From Vibrio splendidus 12E03 (lineage in GTDB: Bacteria; Pseudomonadota; Gammaproteobacteria; Enterobacterales; Vibrionaceae), in assembly GCF_000272105.2 (NCBI RefSeq), contig NZ_AJZD02000313.1:28931-92930 (forward strand): a stretch of DNA of 64,000 bases, in the 5' to 3' direction. Below the pieces are notes generated by a model, which was not told the origin of the DNA, ran no database searches, and saw only the letters and a program-made list of their open reading frames with translations. Positions 8,963 through 17,680 of this stretch are shown here, piece by piece (positions within the stretch are counted from its first letter, which is position 1; the number at the start of each line of letters is the position of its first letter). The translations under genes and the position numbers were made by a program.

Positions 8963-10336
8963 TTACTTCAACTTGTCGCCAATGAGATACTCTAAAACCT
9001 TGTCGACTCTTAGATGTTGGCAAGGCTCATCGGAATGTTGCTCCATCGGCCTAAAGCTCGTGAAATCAAACTGGTTGGTTTCCCAATACTGTTTATTGGG
9101 CAACTTACGCGGCACCTCTCCCGGATACATGGTTTGAGGGACATTATCTAAAGTCACACCTTGCAACGCCGGAACATTGTCTGAGCCCGACGAGATATAG
9201 CCCGCGCTGGTCGCTTGAATAGACGCGATGCTCATGCAACTCATGTCGATGTGTTCAAACGCCGCCTGTTGCCAAGCCGGATGCACCATCTGTTGTAACA
9301 GCGATACCAAGTTCGGGTGTTGATCCGGTGTCACGTGATCGGCCTTGGTTGCGGCGAATAATATCTTGTCGATCTTCGGCGCGAATAAGCGTCTTAATAT
9401 ATTGCTTCGACCATACTTAAAGCTTTTTAGTAGCTGCTCTAATGCGCCACGCATATCCATGAAAGAGTCATAGCCCGCATTGAGCGGCTGTAAGCAATCC
9501 ACCAGCACGATTTGTCTGTCGAACGTAGCAAAGTGATTCTTGTAGAACGCTTTCACGACCTTCTGCTGGTACTCTTCGTAACGCGCTTTCAGTACCGCAT
9601 AGTTACTTGTTTTTGAGAACTTACCCTCAGGTGCGTTACACGGGAAGAATTGTAGTACAGGCGCGCCTTCAAGCTCACCAGGTAATACGAATCGACCCGG
9701 CTGTACCCAATGCAACCCGTTACTTTTACAAGTATGAAGGTACTGGGTGTATCTATCGGCAATCGCGACCAGTTTCTTTTCGTCCGCTTCTGCTAGCAAA
9801 TCGATATCACCACGCATGGCGTTCCACTGTTGCGAGTAAGTTTCTCTGTCGCCTTTCAATGCGGCAAACTGAGATTGGCTCCAGGTATCGAAGTCCATAT
9901 CCAGTAACGGCAAATCAAGCAGCCATTCACCTGGATAATCGACAATATCGAGATAAAGGGTGCTGTTTTTACTCAGTAGCTTCTTTGCGCCCTTCGCAGG
10001 CTTATATTTGATTGCTAGACGAATCTCACTGACATCACGCGTTGGCACCGGCCATTCTGGTGGCTGTGCATTCAACGACTCCATCGCTTCATCATAAGAG
10101 AAGCGTGGGATCATCATGTTGTGTTGCGGGATGCGCTTTGCGCCAATAATTCTTCCATCTCTCGCTGATGCAAGCAGTGGCAAGTTTTTGTGGGTAGACG
10201 TATGAAGAAGCTGATTAACCAGCGAAGTAATGAATGCTGTCTTACCCGCACGAGAGAGCCCCGTGACCGCTACTCGAATATGAGAATCCGTTCCTCTGCT
10301 TATAAAGTCACTCATTTCTTGAGTTAGGTGTTTCAT
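8963..10336 (-). CDS. ycjX: YcjX-type P-loop NTPase (DUF463)
   Basis: This is a 457-residue cytoplasmic protein with an N-terminal P-loop, AVTGLSRAGKTAF (~residues 23-35). The motif LDIVDYPGEWLLDLP (~130) resembles a GTPase Walker B/G3 region, and ILFAATKADHVTPDQH (~325) carries a TKAD-type G4 guanine-specificity motif. Family knowledge: YcjX proteins are Psp-associated nucleotide hydrolases of poorly known role. It forms an operon with ycjF downstream. Confidence 0.92.
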   Translation of the reverse strand: MKHLTQEMSDFISRGTDSHIRVAVTGLSRAGKTAFITSLVNQLLHTSTHKNLPLLASARDGRIIGAKRIPQHNMMIPRFSYDEAMESLNAQPPEWPVPTRDVSEIRLAIKYKPAKGAKKLLSKNSTLYLDIVDYPGEWLLDLPLLDMDFDTWSQSQFAALKGDRETYSQQWNAMRGDIDLLAEADEKKLVAIADRYTQYLHTCKSNGLHWVQPGRFVLPGELEGAPVLQFFPCNAPEGKFSKTSNYAVLKARYEEYQQKVVKAFYKNHFATFDRQIVLVDCLQPLNAGYDSFMDMRGALEQLLKSFKYGRSNILRRLFAPKIDKILFAATKADHVTPDQHPNLVSLLQQMVHPAWQQAAFEHIDMSCMSIASIQATSAGYISSGSDNVPALQGVTLDNVPQTMYPGEVPRKLPNKQYWETNQFDFTSFRPMEQHSDEPCQHLRVDKVLEYLIGDKLK

Positions 10337-10482
10337 TTGAACGACTCCGTGATAGTTAGGCTAGCTGGTTATGATAATAGAGAGGCAAGCCTATGTTCTT
10401 TCCCAGTTGGGATAGTTTGTATGCATTTGCTTATCTTGATGTTGATGAGTATGCAATACACATTCTTAATGCTAGATGAATA

Positions 10483-10516
10483 AAAGCCCCTGACTACATT
10501 CATAATCAGGGGCTTT
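10483..10516 (-). terminator. Terminator of the 61-residue membrane protein gene
   Basis: The stem AAAGCCCCTGA pairs with TCAGGGGCTTT around a 12-nt loop. It is 26 bp past the stop of the minus-strand gene at 10542. Confidence 0.75.
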
Positions 10517-10541
10517 AGAATTTTTGCACGATATCCGACGT

Positions 10542-10727
10542 TTAATCGTCTTCAATCAACTTGTAGATAACAAACAGCGCAATCTCTGCAATTAGCCAAA
10601 GCGCACATGTAATCGTCACGTATTTATTATCAAAGATACTGATCCCTTTCAAGATCAGGTCGTAGCCAACAAAAGCACCAATCACCACTGCTAAGATAAT
10701 CTGTAGGATCTGAATAAAACGAGGCAT
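10542..10727 (-). CDS. Small two-helix membrane protein, unknown function
   Basis: The product has 61 residues and two predicted transmembrane segments (IIQ..ILAVVIGAFVGYDLIL and TITCALWLIAEIALFVIYKLI) separated by a short polar turn (SIFDNKYV). The start is supported by AGGAGAGAGGA in front of the ATG, and a terminator follows. I do not recognise the family. It appears to be a single-gene unit between ycjX and the fumarase gene. Confidence 0.7.
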   Translation of the reverse strand: MPRFIQILQIILAVVIGAFVGYDLILKGISIFDNKYVTITCALWLIAEIALFVIYKLIEDD

Positions 10728-10891
10728 TCCTCTCTCCTATGTTCTTATATCAAACTATGTGTTTATCACTATATCATTGATAATATGACAAAAGTGCAGA
10801 TAATGCTGCACTTTTGTCTTTAACTTTCTGTCAAAAATTGCAATTCAAACGCTGAAGTTAACGACAATTACAATTTTTTGGCGTCGGTTAA

Positions 10892-12409
10892 TTACGCTTT
10901 CTCAGCTTCAGCAATCTTCACTTTCCAAGTGTCAGGGCCGATCTGGTGTGCGTTCACGCCGTTAGAGTCAACGGCTACCGTTACAGGCATATCTTCAACT
11001 TCAAACTCGTAAATCGCTTCCATACCTAGATCTTCAAACGCAACTACGCGTGCTTTTTTAATTGCTTTCGCGACTAAATAAGCTGCGCCGCCAACCGCCA
11101 TTAGGTAAACCGCTTTGTGCTCTTTGATTGATTCAACCGTTGCAGGCCCACGTTCTGCTTTACCGATCATGCCCATAATGCCAGTTTCGTTCAGCATCAT
11201 GTCAGTGAACTTATCCATACGTGTTGAAGTTGTTGGACCTGCAGGACCTACCGCTTCATCACCTACAGCATCAACAGGACCCACGTAGTAAATGAACTTG
11301 CCTTTGAAATCAACGCCAGCTGGTAAGCCTTCGCCGCTTTCTAGCATGCCTTGAATACGTTTATGAGCCGCATCACGACCGGTTAAGATCTTACCTGACA
11401 GAAGAACCGTTTCGCCGGTCTTCCACTCTTGTACGTCTTCTTTAGTCACTTCATCAAGGTTAACACGGCGTGTGTTTGCGCCCGCTTCCCAAGTGATGTC
11501 TGGCCACTCTTCTAACTTAGGTGGCGTTAGCTCTGCCGGGCCGCTACCATCTAGCGTGAAGTGCACGTGACGCGTTGCTGCACAGTTCGGGATCAAGCAA
11601 ACTGGCTTAGATGCAGCATGAGTTGGTGCTGTTTTGATTTTCACGTCAACCACAGTCGTTAGACCGCCAAGACCTTGTGCACCAATACCCAGCTTGTTTA
11701 CACGGTTGAAGATATCTAGACGAAGCTCTTCTTCTGCGTTCTCTGGACCTTTCTCGATAAGCTCTTGGATATCGATATGTTCCATCAAAGATTCTTTCGC
11801 TAGAACTGCTGCTTTCTCAGCCGTACCGCCGATGCCTATACCTAGCATACCCGGTGGACACCAGCCCGCCCCCATTGTTGGCAGCGTCTTCTCTACCCAC
11901 TCTGCAATATCATCAGAAGGATTCAGCATAACCATCTTGGTTTTGTTCTCAGAACCGCCGCCTTTTGCCGCGATTTGAATTTCAACTTTGTTGCCTGGAA
12001 CCATATTAATGTGAACAACCGCTGGTGTGTTGTCTTTGGTATTAATACGCTTACCTGCAGGGTCCATTAGGACAGATGCACGCAATGGGTTATCTGGATT
12101 GTTGTAAGCTTGACGAACGCCTTCATCAACCATCTGTTGTACTGTTTGATCCGTTTCCCACCTAACATCCATACCGATGTTCACGAAACAAGTAACAATA
12201 CCCGTATCCTGACAAATTGGACGATGGCCTTCCGCAGACATGCGTGAGTTGATAAGAATCTGAGCAATAGCATCTTTAGCTGCTTGGCTCTCTTCTTTCT
12301 CGTGCGCTTTTTCTAGGGCTTGGACAAAGTCTAAAGGGTGATAATAAGAAATGTACTGAAGTGCGTCAGCGACACTGCTGATCACATCTTGCTTACGAAT
12401 AACCGTCAT
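10892..12409 (-). CDS. Class I (iron-sulfur) fumarate hydratase
   Basis: This 505-residue enzyme interconverts fumarate and malate in the TCA cycle. It has the two-part class I architecture. The N-terminal alpha domain contains CQDTGIVTC (~92-100), giving a cluster-ligand cysteine, and PNCAATRHVHF (~307). The C-terminal beta domain contains LSGKILTGRDAAHKRI and GPTTSTRMDKF. The ATG at 12409 has AGAGGC upstream and gives a start typical of the family (MTVIRKQDVISS); 56 more in-frame codons upstream look non-coding. It corresponds to FumA/FumB-type enzymes rather than the heat-stable class II FumC. It is monocistronic and divergent from pabB. Confidence 0.93.
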   Translation of the reverse strand: MTVIRKQDVISSVADALQYISYYHPLDFVQALEKAHEKEESQAAKDAIAQILINSRMSAEGHRPICQDTGIVTCFVNIGMDVRWETDQTVQQMVDEGVRQAYNNPDNPLRASVLMDPAGKRINTKDNTPAVVHINMVPGNKVEIQIAAKGGGSENKTKMVMLNPSDDIAEWVEKTLPTMGAGWCPPGMLGIGIGGTAEKAAVLAKESLMEHIDIQELIEKGPENAEEELRLDIFNRVNKLGIGAQGLGGLTTVVDVKIKTAPTHAASKPVCLIPNCAATRHVHFTLDGSGPAELTPPKLEEWPDITWEAGANTRRVNLDEVTKEDVQEWKTGETVLLSGKILTGRDAAHKRIQGMLESGEGLPAGVDFKGKFIYYVGPVDAVGDEAVGPAGPTTSTRMDKFTDMMLNETGIMGMIGKAERGPATVESIKEHKAVYLMAVGGAAYLVAKAIKKARVVAFEDLGMEAIYEFEVEDMPVTVAVDSNGVNAHQIGPDTWKVKIAEAEKA

Positions 12410-12663
12410 TGCATGCCTCTTTATTGTTCTGGTTCCATGTGGGGTCTTGGTTTGACTGTTTTTGTCTAACCGGATTAGTTGGCTTAGCTTTTTATTATGT
12501 TGAGCTGTATTTAGTTGCTTTAGCAATCGCTTGCATAGCTGTAAACTAAACCATGTAGTTTGCACCGTTCTAATCAAGAACCCATTTTATTTTCAATTTA
12601 TGATACTCTTGCTTCCTCTCACACGCCATGCAGTGATCGAACTCTTTGTCACAAATTAAACAA

Positions 12664-14043
12664 ATGAATAACAACGAATTTCGCTCTATCCAAATCAAGC
12701 CGCTTGAATATCAATCAACTTTAGCTAAACAGCTGTTTTCCCATATTGAAAACCTGCCGTGGGCAATGCTATTACGCTCCGCTTCAGAAAGCCACGTTGA
12801 TAGTCGATACGATATTTTAGTTGCTCAACCCATCGCCACCTTCGAGACAATCGGTGCAAAAACGACCGTTAATGTTAATGAGACGTGCGAGGTTTCAGAC
12901 TCCGATCCTTTCGAACTACTCGACCAATATCAGCAACAGTTATTACCTGCGACTAAAGAGCACACTGAGTTGCCATTCGTTGGCGGCGCTTTAGGCTATT
13001 TTAGTTATGATTTAGGGCGCAGAGTCGAGACACTTCCTTCACTCGCAACGCGTGATATTGAAGCACCTGACATGGCGGTTGGCTTATATGAATGGGCTGT
13101 TATCGTTGATCACCAACTGAAAACGGCGTGTATTGTCGGCAGCAATATCGACGAACATCATGATTGGCTGATGCAGAAAATGGGTCAATCACACCTAACA
13201 CATGCGCCCTTTGGATTAACCACACCGTGGCAATCCAATATGAGCGAAGAAAGCTACGCCACTAAGTTCGATAGTGTTCAAGAGTACCTGTTATCCGGGG
13301 ACTGCTATCAGATCAACTTAGCTCAGCGCTTCAATGCTCAATACCAAGGCAGTGAATGGTTGGCTTATGACAAGTTAGAGCAGTACAACTCAGCGCCCTT
13401 TTCGGGTTTTATCCGTTTGGCCGACTGCGCAATCATCAGTGTTTCGCCAGAGCGTTTCTTAGAACTCAAAGACAACGTCATTGAAACCAAGCCAATCAAA
13501 GGCACACGACCTCGTTCTGATGACCCGATGATTGATGATGCCAACGCGCAAGACCTAGCAAGCGCCGATAAAGATCAGGCCGAGAACCTGATGATCGTCG
13601 ACCTGCTTCGTAATGACATTGGCCGAGTGGCAAAACCGGGCACTGTTCATGTACCAAAGTTATTCGATATTGAGAGCTTCCCTGCCGTGCACCACTTAGT
13701 AAGCACGATACGAGCAGACCTTGATGATCAATATTCTGCGACTGACCTTCTGAGGGCGTGTTTCCCTGGAGGGTCGATTACTGGCGCACCAAAAGTTCGC
13801 GCGATGCAGATCATTGAAGAGTTAGAACCGCATCGACGTTCAGCGTACTGCGGCAGTATTGGCTACATCAGCCGAAATGGCAGAATGGATACCAGTATTA
13901 CCATTCGTACATTAGTCGCCGAGAACAATACGCTTTATGCATGGGCTGGCGGTGGTGTGGTGTTTGATAGTGATTGTGCTTCTGAATACCAAGAAACACT
14001 GGATAAGCTGAGTCGAATTCTACCGGTACTTGAAGATTGCTAA
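12664..14043 (+). CDS. pabB: Aminodeoxychorismate synthase component I
   Basis: The 459-residue protein matches E. coli PabB (453 aa) along its length. It converts chorismate to 4-amino-4-deoxychorismate for folate synthesis, with PabA supplying ammonia. The motif PIKGTRPR (~275) carries the Lys that separates PabB from anthranilate synthase TrpE (PIAGT). FPGGSITGAPKVRAM and the C-terminal GGGVVFDSD..EYQETLDK belong to the chorismate-binding fold. I chose the ATG at 12664 over an in-frame TTG 18 bp upstream; neither has a strong ribosome binding site. Confidence 0.95.
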   Translation: MNNNEFRSIQIKPLEYQSTLAKQLFSHIENLPWAMLLRSASESHVDSRYDILVAQPIATFETIGAKTTVNVNETCEVSDSDPFELLDQYQQQLLPATKEHTELPFVGGALGYFSYDLGRRVETLPSLATRDIEAPDMAVGLYEWAVIVDHQLKTACIVGSNIDEHHDWLMQKMGQSHLTHAPFGLTTPWQSNMSEESYATKFDSVQEYLLSGDCYQINLAQRFNAQYQGSEWLAYDKLEQYNSAPFSGFIRLADCAIISVSPERFLELKDNVIETKPIKGTRPRSDDPMIDDANAQDLASADKDQAENLMIVDLLRNDIGRVAKPGTVHVPKLFDIESFPAVHHLVSTIRADLDDQYSATDLLRACFPGGSITGAPKVRAMQIIEELEPHRRSAYCGSIGYISRNGRMDTSITIRTLVAENNTLYAWAGGGVVFDSDCASEYQETLDKLSRILPVLEDC

Positions 14044-14125
14044 ACCTAATGTCATTAACTGCTAGTTCCGCTACTTAATGACGAGTTCCGCTGCTTAACG
14101 GCCAGAAAAAGCTTTATATAAGAAG

Positions 14126-14159
14126 AAACCGAAGGATCGCAAGATCACTTCGGTTTTTT
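14126..14159 (+). terminator. Terminator of pabB
   Basis: AAACCGAAG pairs with CTTCGGTTT around a loop that contains a small GATC hairpin, followed by a T run. The gene on the other side (14206) converges on it. Confidence 0.8.
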
Positions 14160-14205
14160 AGTCTTTAAGTTAGAGTACATGACTCACAACGCTTTATTCG
14201 CGTGT

Positions 14206-15924
14206 TTAAGCGACCTTCGCCGCAGAGAGCCCCCACCTCTTAAGCATCTCTTTAAGATCGTTGGCGGTGTAAGGTTTACTCAAAATGTCATCCATTCCAC
14301 ACTGAATACAACGTTCGCGTTCTTCAAGTGTCGTTCCGGCGGTCAGAGCCACAATAGATTTAACGTAACCCTTCTCTCTTAGCTTCTCTGTCGCTTCAAA
14401 GCCGTCCATAACGGGCATTCTGCAATCCATGAATACAATGTCGTATTCATTGTCTGACGCGAGCTCAAACCCTTCGACACCATTACTTGCAATAGCAGGT
14501 TCAATCTCATGTTTACGGAGCATCTGTTGGATGATGATCTGGTTCATCTTAATATCATCAACCACCAGCACTTTAAGTAGTGACAATTCCGCCTCAGACT
14601 CAAAGCCCTTGGTAACACTATCACTCTCAGCCGGAACATCGACAACTTGAAGAGGAATCGAGATGGTAAACGTCGTGCCTGAACCAACGACACTGGTCAC
14701 CCCAATATCACCATTCATCAGAGCCACCAGCTTGCGACAAATCGCCAACCCAAGCCCGGTGCCTTCATAGTTCCGGCTACTTGAGTTATCTGCCTGCGTA
14801 AAAGGTTCAAATAGCGTCTTATGCGCCGATTCAGCAATTCCGACTCCGGTATCTTCTACAGAGAAAACAAATTGGTTTTTGTCCCACTTAATATCAACAT
14901 TCACATGCCCTTCTTCTGTAAATTTAATCGCATTACCGATTAAGTTCACAAACAGCTGAGTGATGCGCTCTAAATCGCCTTGAAAATGGGAAGGAACGTT
15001 CGACGCAACACTGATATTGAATTCAAGCTGCTTCTCTATTGCTCGATTGACGAAGATACTATCAATCGTGTTTCGCAAGTCATTCAGGGCAAATTTCTTT
15101 GGAATCAGCTCTAACATCCCTGCGTTAATTTTGCTGAAATCCAGCAAGTCATTAATGATGGTTCTGAGAAACTCTCCAGACTGGCGCAGGTTGTTCACTA
15201 TTTCACGTTGAGAGCTGTTCAGTTCCGTATCACTGATCAATTCTGCACTACCTAACAAGCCATTAAGCGGAGTTCTTAACTCATGGTTAATCATGGCCAC
15301 AAAGTCACGCGTTGCCCTTTCGGACTCTTCCGCTCGTTTACGTGATTCAATATTTCGGTTGATTGCTAGTTGATGGGTTAAGGCACTGCAGATAAGGTCC
15401 GTTACTAACAACAGTTGGCTTTGTATAAACTCGTAGTCTTGGTCTAACAACCTGACTCTGACGATTAACGCGCCAACTATGACTTTTTCAACCTCTAAAG
15501 GCACGGTCAGCAGGTCGTCTTGCCAATGAGGTTCTTGAATGTCTTGCTCTAACACCTCGACAGTCTCATCGCCATAATCATAGGTCTGTAACTGAGGGAT
15601 GAGCTTGGGAGGTAGAATCAAACGACTGGCTTCGATTAAGTAACTGCTGGTCACGTTGGTCGTTAATTCAGATAGCATGACATCATCGAGATCATTTCTT
15701 AGAAACGCGCGCCCAAAATCAATCAACAGGTTGTCGATTTGTTCTTGGAATTCAATGCGGCGTATATTCGCGTTGGAGCGCTTTTCTAACTGACGCAAAG
15801 CAAGCTCAAGTTGTTGGTTAGCCTCGAACAGCTCGAGGCTCTTCTGTTCCAACAATCCTTCAGCCGCTTTTCTTGCCGCGATTTGACGCTTAAGCTTCTT
15901 CTCTAGGGCAGATGCCAGATCCAT
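14206..15924 (-). CDS. H-NOX-associated hybrid histidine kinase (HqsK-like)
   Basis: This is a 572-residue soluble hybrid kinase. The N-terminal ~60 residues are coiled-coil-like, and a GAF-like region spans ~60-190. The HisKA phosphoacceptor is His214 in MINHELRTPLNG, and the ATPase domain has NLIGNAIKF, DTGVGIAES and GTGLGLAI. The receiver has Asp500 in FMDCRMPVMDG. No transmembrane segment is seen. It starts 1 bp after the H-NOX gene. By family knowledge, the V. harveyi neighbour of H-NOX (HqsK) feeds nitric oxide into quorum sensing through LuxU; orthology here is inferred from architecture and adjacency. Confidence 0.88.
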   Translation of the reverse strand: MDLASALEKKLKRQIAARKAAEGLLEQKSLELFEANQQLELALRQLEKRSNANIRRIEFQEQIDNLLIDFGRAFLRNDLDDVMLSELTTNVTSSYLIEASRLILPPKLIPQLQTYDYGDETVEVLEQDIQEPHWQDDLLTVPLEVEKVIVGALIVRVRLLDQDYEFIQSQLLLVTDLICSALTHQLAINRNIESRKRAEESERATRDFVAMINHELRTPLNGLLGSAELISDTELNSSQREIVNNLRQSGEFLRTIINDLLDFSKINAGMLELIPKKFALNDLRNTIDSIFVNRAIEKQLEFNISVASNVPSHFQGDLERITQLFVNLIGNAIKFTEEGHVNVDIKWDKNQFVFSVEDTGVGIAESAHKTLFEPFTQADNSSSRNYEGTGLGLAICRKLVALMNGDIGVTSVVGSGTTFTISIPLQVVDVPAESDSVTKGFESEAELSLLKVLVVDDIKMNQIIIQQMLRKHEIEPAIASNGVEGFELASDNEYDIVFMDCRMPVMDGFEATEKLREKGYVKSIVALTAGTTLEERERCIQCGMDDILSKPYTANDLKEMLKRWGLSAAKVA

Positions 15925-15925
15925 A

Positions 15926-16468
15926 TTACTTTTCTACTTTGAGATTAAACCTAACCACACTTTGGTCATCATTTTGTGGCGTCATCTCCACCGCGATAGA
16001 TTCACCGTGGTATTCAGCGCATCCTTCTATAAGTCCTAAGCAAACATGAGACATACACCTTGCGCTTTTGTAGTCAAAAACAAGTTGTGCTTCGGTAGTG
16101 GTGATAAAACTGAATTCAGGTGGCTCAGCATCTGGATAAAGCTTCTTCACTTCAACGTGAATGTAGCGCTCTACGTGCTGAATAAATTGAAAGGTGGTAT
16201 TGCTGTGAGCAAGGCTCGCTTTATTTGGTAATGAGGCCAGTAAGTTCTTAAAAACAGACTGCCCCAAAACGCGTTGCAAGCTTGCCGCATCAATATCGGT
16301 TTTCTTACTCAAGTTGATAATCAACCTGACAAGGTCTTTGTGGTCGTAACTGCCGACCGACGTATAGATCCCTTCATCTTCTGACATTTCTAGAACTTCT
16401 TCCAAAAGCTCTAGCCCAAACTTGTCTTCAACAAGCTCTAAAAATTCGGTGAATATGATTCCTTTCAT
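15926..16468 (-). CDS. hnoX: Haem nitric oxide-binding sensor H-NOX
   Basis: This 180-residue protein has the full H-NOX signature. It begins MKGIIFTEFLELVED. His104 in YIHVEVKKLYPDAEPPEF fits the proximal haem ligand, and Tyr133-x-Ser135-x-Arg137 (FDYKSARC) is the conserved haem-propionate clamp. Cys residues at 138, 143 and 150 might relate to redox or zinc sensing described in some H-NOX proteins. It heads a two-gene operon with the kinase, whose activity it would control on NO binding. The operon is divergent from nudL, with about 300 bp between them. Confidence 0.95.
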   Translation of the reverse strand: MKGIIFTEFLELVEDKFGLELLEEVLEMSEDEGIYTSVGSYDHKDLVRLIINLSKKTDIDAASLQRVLGQSVFKNLLASLPNKASLAHSNTTFQFIQHVERYIHVEVKKLYPDAEPPEFSFITTTEAQLVFDYKSARCMSHVCLGLIEGCAEYHGESIAVEMTPQNDDQSVVRFNLKVEK

Positions 16469-16637
16469 CTCATACCTTTTCTTCTATTTCTTTTTAGAAT
16501 GGTCCACTAAGTTATTGTTATCAAATTCTTAAACAAAAAATCTACGTTTCGTCACCCAATTTTATGACATCGATAACGCTTACTTGCCTGTATGCACATA
16601 TTGAATATAGCAAAAATCGTCATGTTGAGGAGATTCA

Positions 16638-16676
16638 GTGGTAAAAAGCCCCTCATGGCATCCAATTGATAACTAA
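16638..16676 (+). CDS. Possible 12-residue upstream peptide
   Basis: A GTG codon 5 bp after GAGGAG opens a 12-codon frame (VVKSPSWHPIDN, first residue read as Met). It lies in the ~300-bp divergent region between hnoX and nudL. The strong ribosome binding site is the only support; it could be chance. Confidence 0.2.
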   Translation: MVKSPSWHPIDN

Positions 16677-16690
16677 AAGAGGGAAAGTAA

Positions 16691-16750
16691 ATGAAGAAAA
16701 ATTCAATATTGGTAATCAACCCACGGTTATGTCTATACTTAAAATCATAA
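16691..16750 (+). CDS. Possible 19-residue leader peptide before nudL
   Basis: The ATG follows GAGGGAAAGTAA, a better ribosome binding site than that of nudL itself, and the 19-codon frame (MKKNSILVINPRLCLYLKS) stops 21 bp before the nudL start. It may be a translated leader or a very small protein. No attenuator hairpin was seen after it. Confidence 0.3.
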   Translation: MKKNSILVINPRLCLYLKS

Positions 16751-16771
16751 TAATCAATATATTGGCTTGAT

Positions 16772-17371
16772 ATGAATAAAGAAAACTTCCTTCAGCAATT
16801 CCAACTTAACCCTACCGTTGGCTATCACCCTGAGTCAGTAGAGCGTGTTTCGCACATCAGTGGCGAGCAATTACGTAAAGCGGCAGTGGTGGTAGGTTTA
16901 GTTGAAAGAGAAGATGGTTTACATGTCATTTTTACTAAAAGAGCGGCTAATTTAAAGCATCACCCCGGCCAAGTCAGCTTTCCTGGTGGTAAACACGAAC
17001 TTTCTGACCCTTCTATGCAATTCACTGCACTCAGAGAGCTCCATGAGGAGGTGGGAATTCGATCGGATCAAGTTAAAATTGTTGGGCAATTACCTGCATT
17101 GAGTACTATTAGTAAATTTTCTGTGACGCCGATTGTTGCCATGGTCGATCCTGACTATAAAGCCATCATCGATGAGAACGAAGTTGCCTCAATTTTTGAG
17201 GTGCCCGCTACCTATGTTTTAGACCAAGCCAAGTTACACAGTCACATGGTCAACTTTAAACAAATCAAGCATCGCGTTTTTGCGATGCCCTTCCAAGAGC
17301 ACCTAATTTGGGGCGTTACGGCTCAAATCATCCAATCACTGCAGCAACATGTAGTGCAACGAATTACATAG
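16772..17371 (+). CDS. nudL: CoA pyrophosphatase, Nudix family
   Basis: The 199-residue protein carries the UPF0035/CoA-specific motif LKHHPGQVSFPGGK (~65-78) directly before the Nudix box, ending in ALRELHEEVGI (~91-101), which provides the metal-binding glutamates. By family knowledge it cleaves CoA to 4'-phosphopantetheine and 3',5'-ADP. E. coli has pabB-nudL-sdaA in a row; here the same order is kept, with the H-NOX pair and sdaC added. The ribosome binding site is weak. Confidence 0.92.
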   Translation: MNKENFLQQFQLNPTVGYHPESVERVSHISGEQLRKAAVVVGLVEREDGLHVIFTKRAANLKHHPGQVSFPGGKHELSDPSMQFTALRELHEEVGIRSDQVKIVGQLPALSTISKFSVTPIVAMVDPDYKAIIDENEVASIFEVPATYVLDQAKLHSHMVNFKQIKHRVFAMPFQEHLIWGVTAQIIQSLQQHVVQRIT

Positions 17372-17443
17372 CAACTACGTTTTGTTTAATCTCTGTTAAC
17401 AAATCGCAAGCTTTGTATGGAACAGAATTATTAATACAATTTT

Positions 17444-17459
17444 ACGCAAACGTTTACCT
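17444..17459. promoter_or_regulatory. PurR-box-like operator upstream of sdaC
   Basis: ACGCAAACGTTTACCT matches the enteric PurR consensus (ACGCAAACGTTTKCGT) at nearly all positions and has the central AAACG/CGTTT dyad. It is 73 bp after nudL and 222 bp before the sdaC start. Another LacI-family protein could be the ligand. Confidence 0.45.
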
Positions 17460-17680
17460 GCTATAGATCTATACAACCCGCCCTTTCGCATAAAAAAAAC
17501 TAATACCAAGCATAAACATAAATCACCTGTGGCACGCTATTTTCGTGATCAAAAATCCGTTTTTCGCATATCATGTGACACGCCGTTTCATTACATGATT
17601 TAGATCTATTTTTTGCAGACGAAAATTCTGCAGAATTAGCCCCGACTTATTTCCTGTTCCCAAAAAATGAGTAATTTAAC

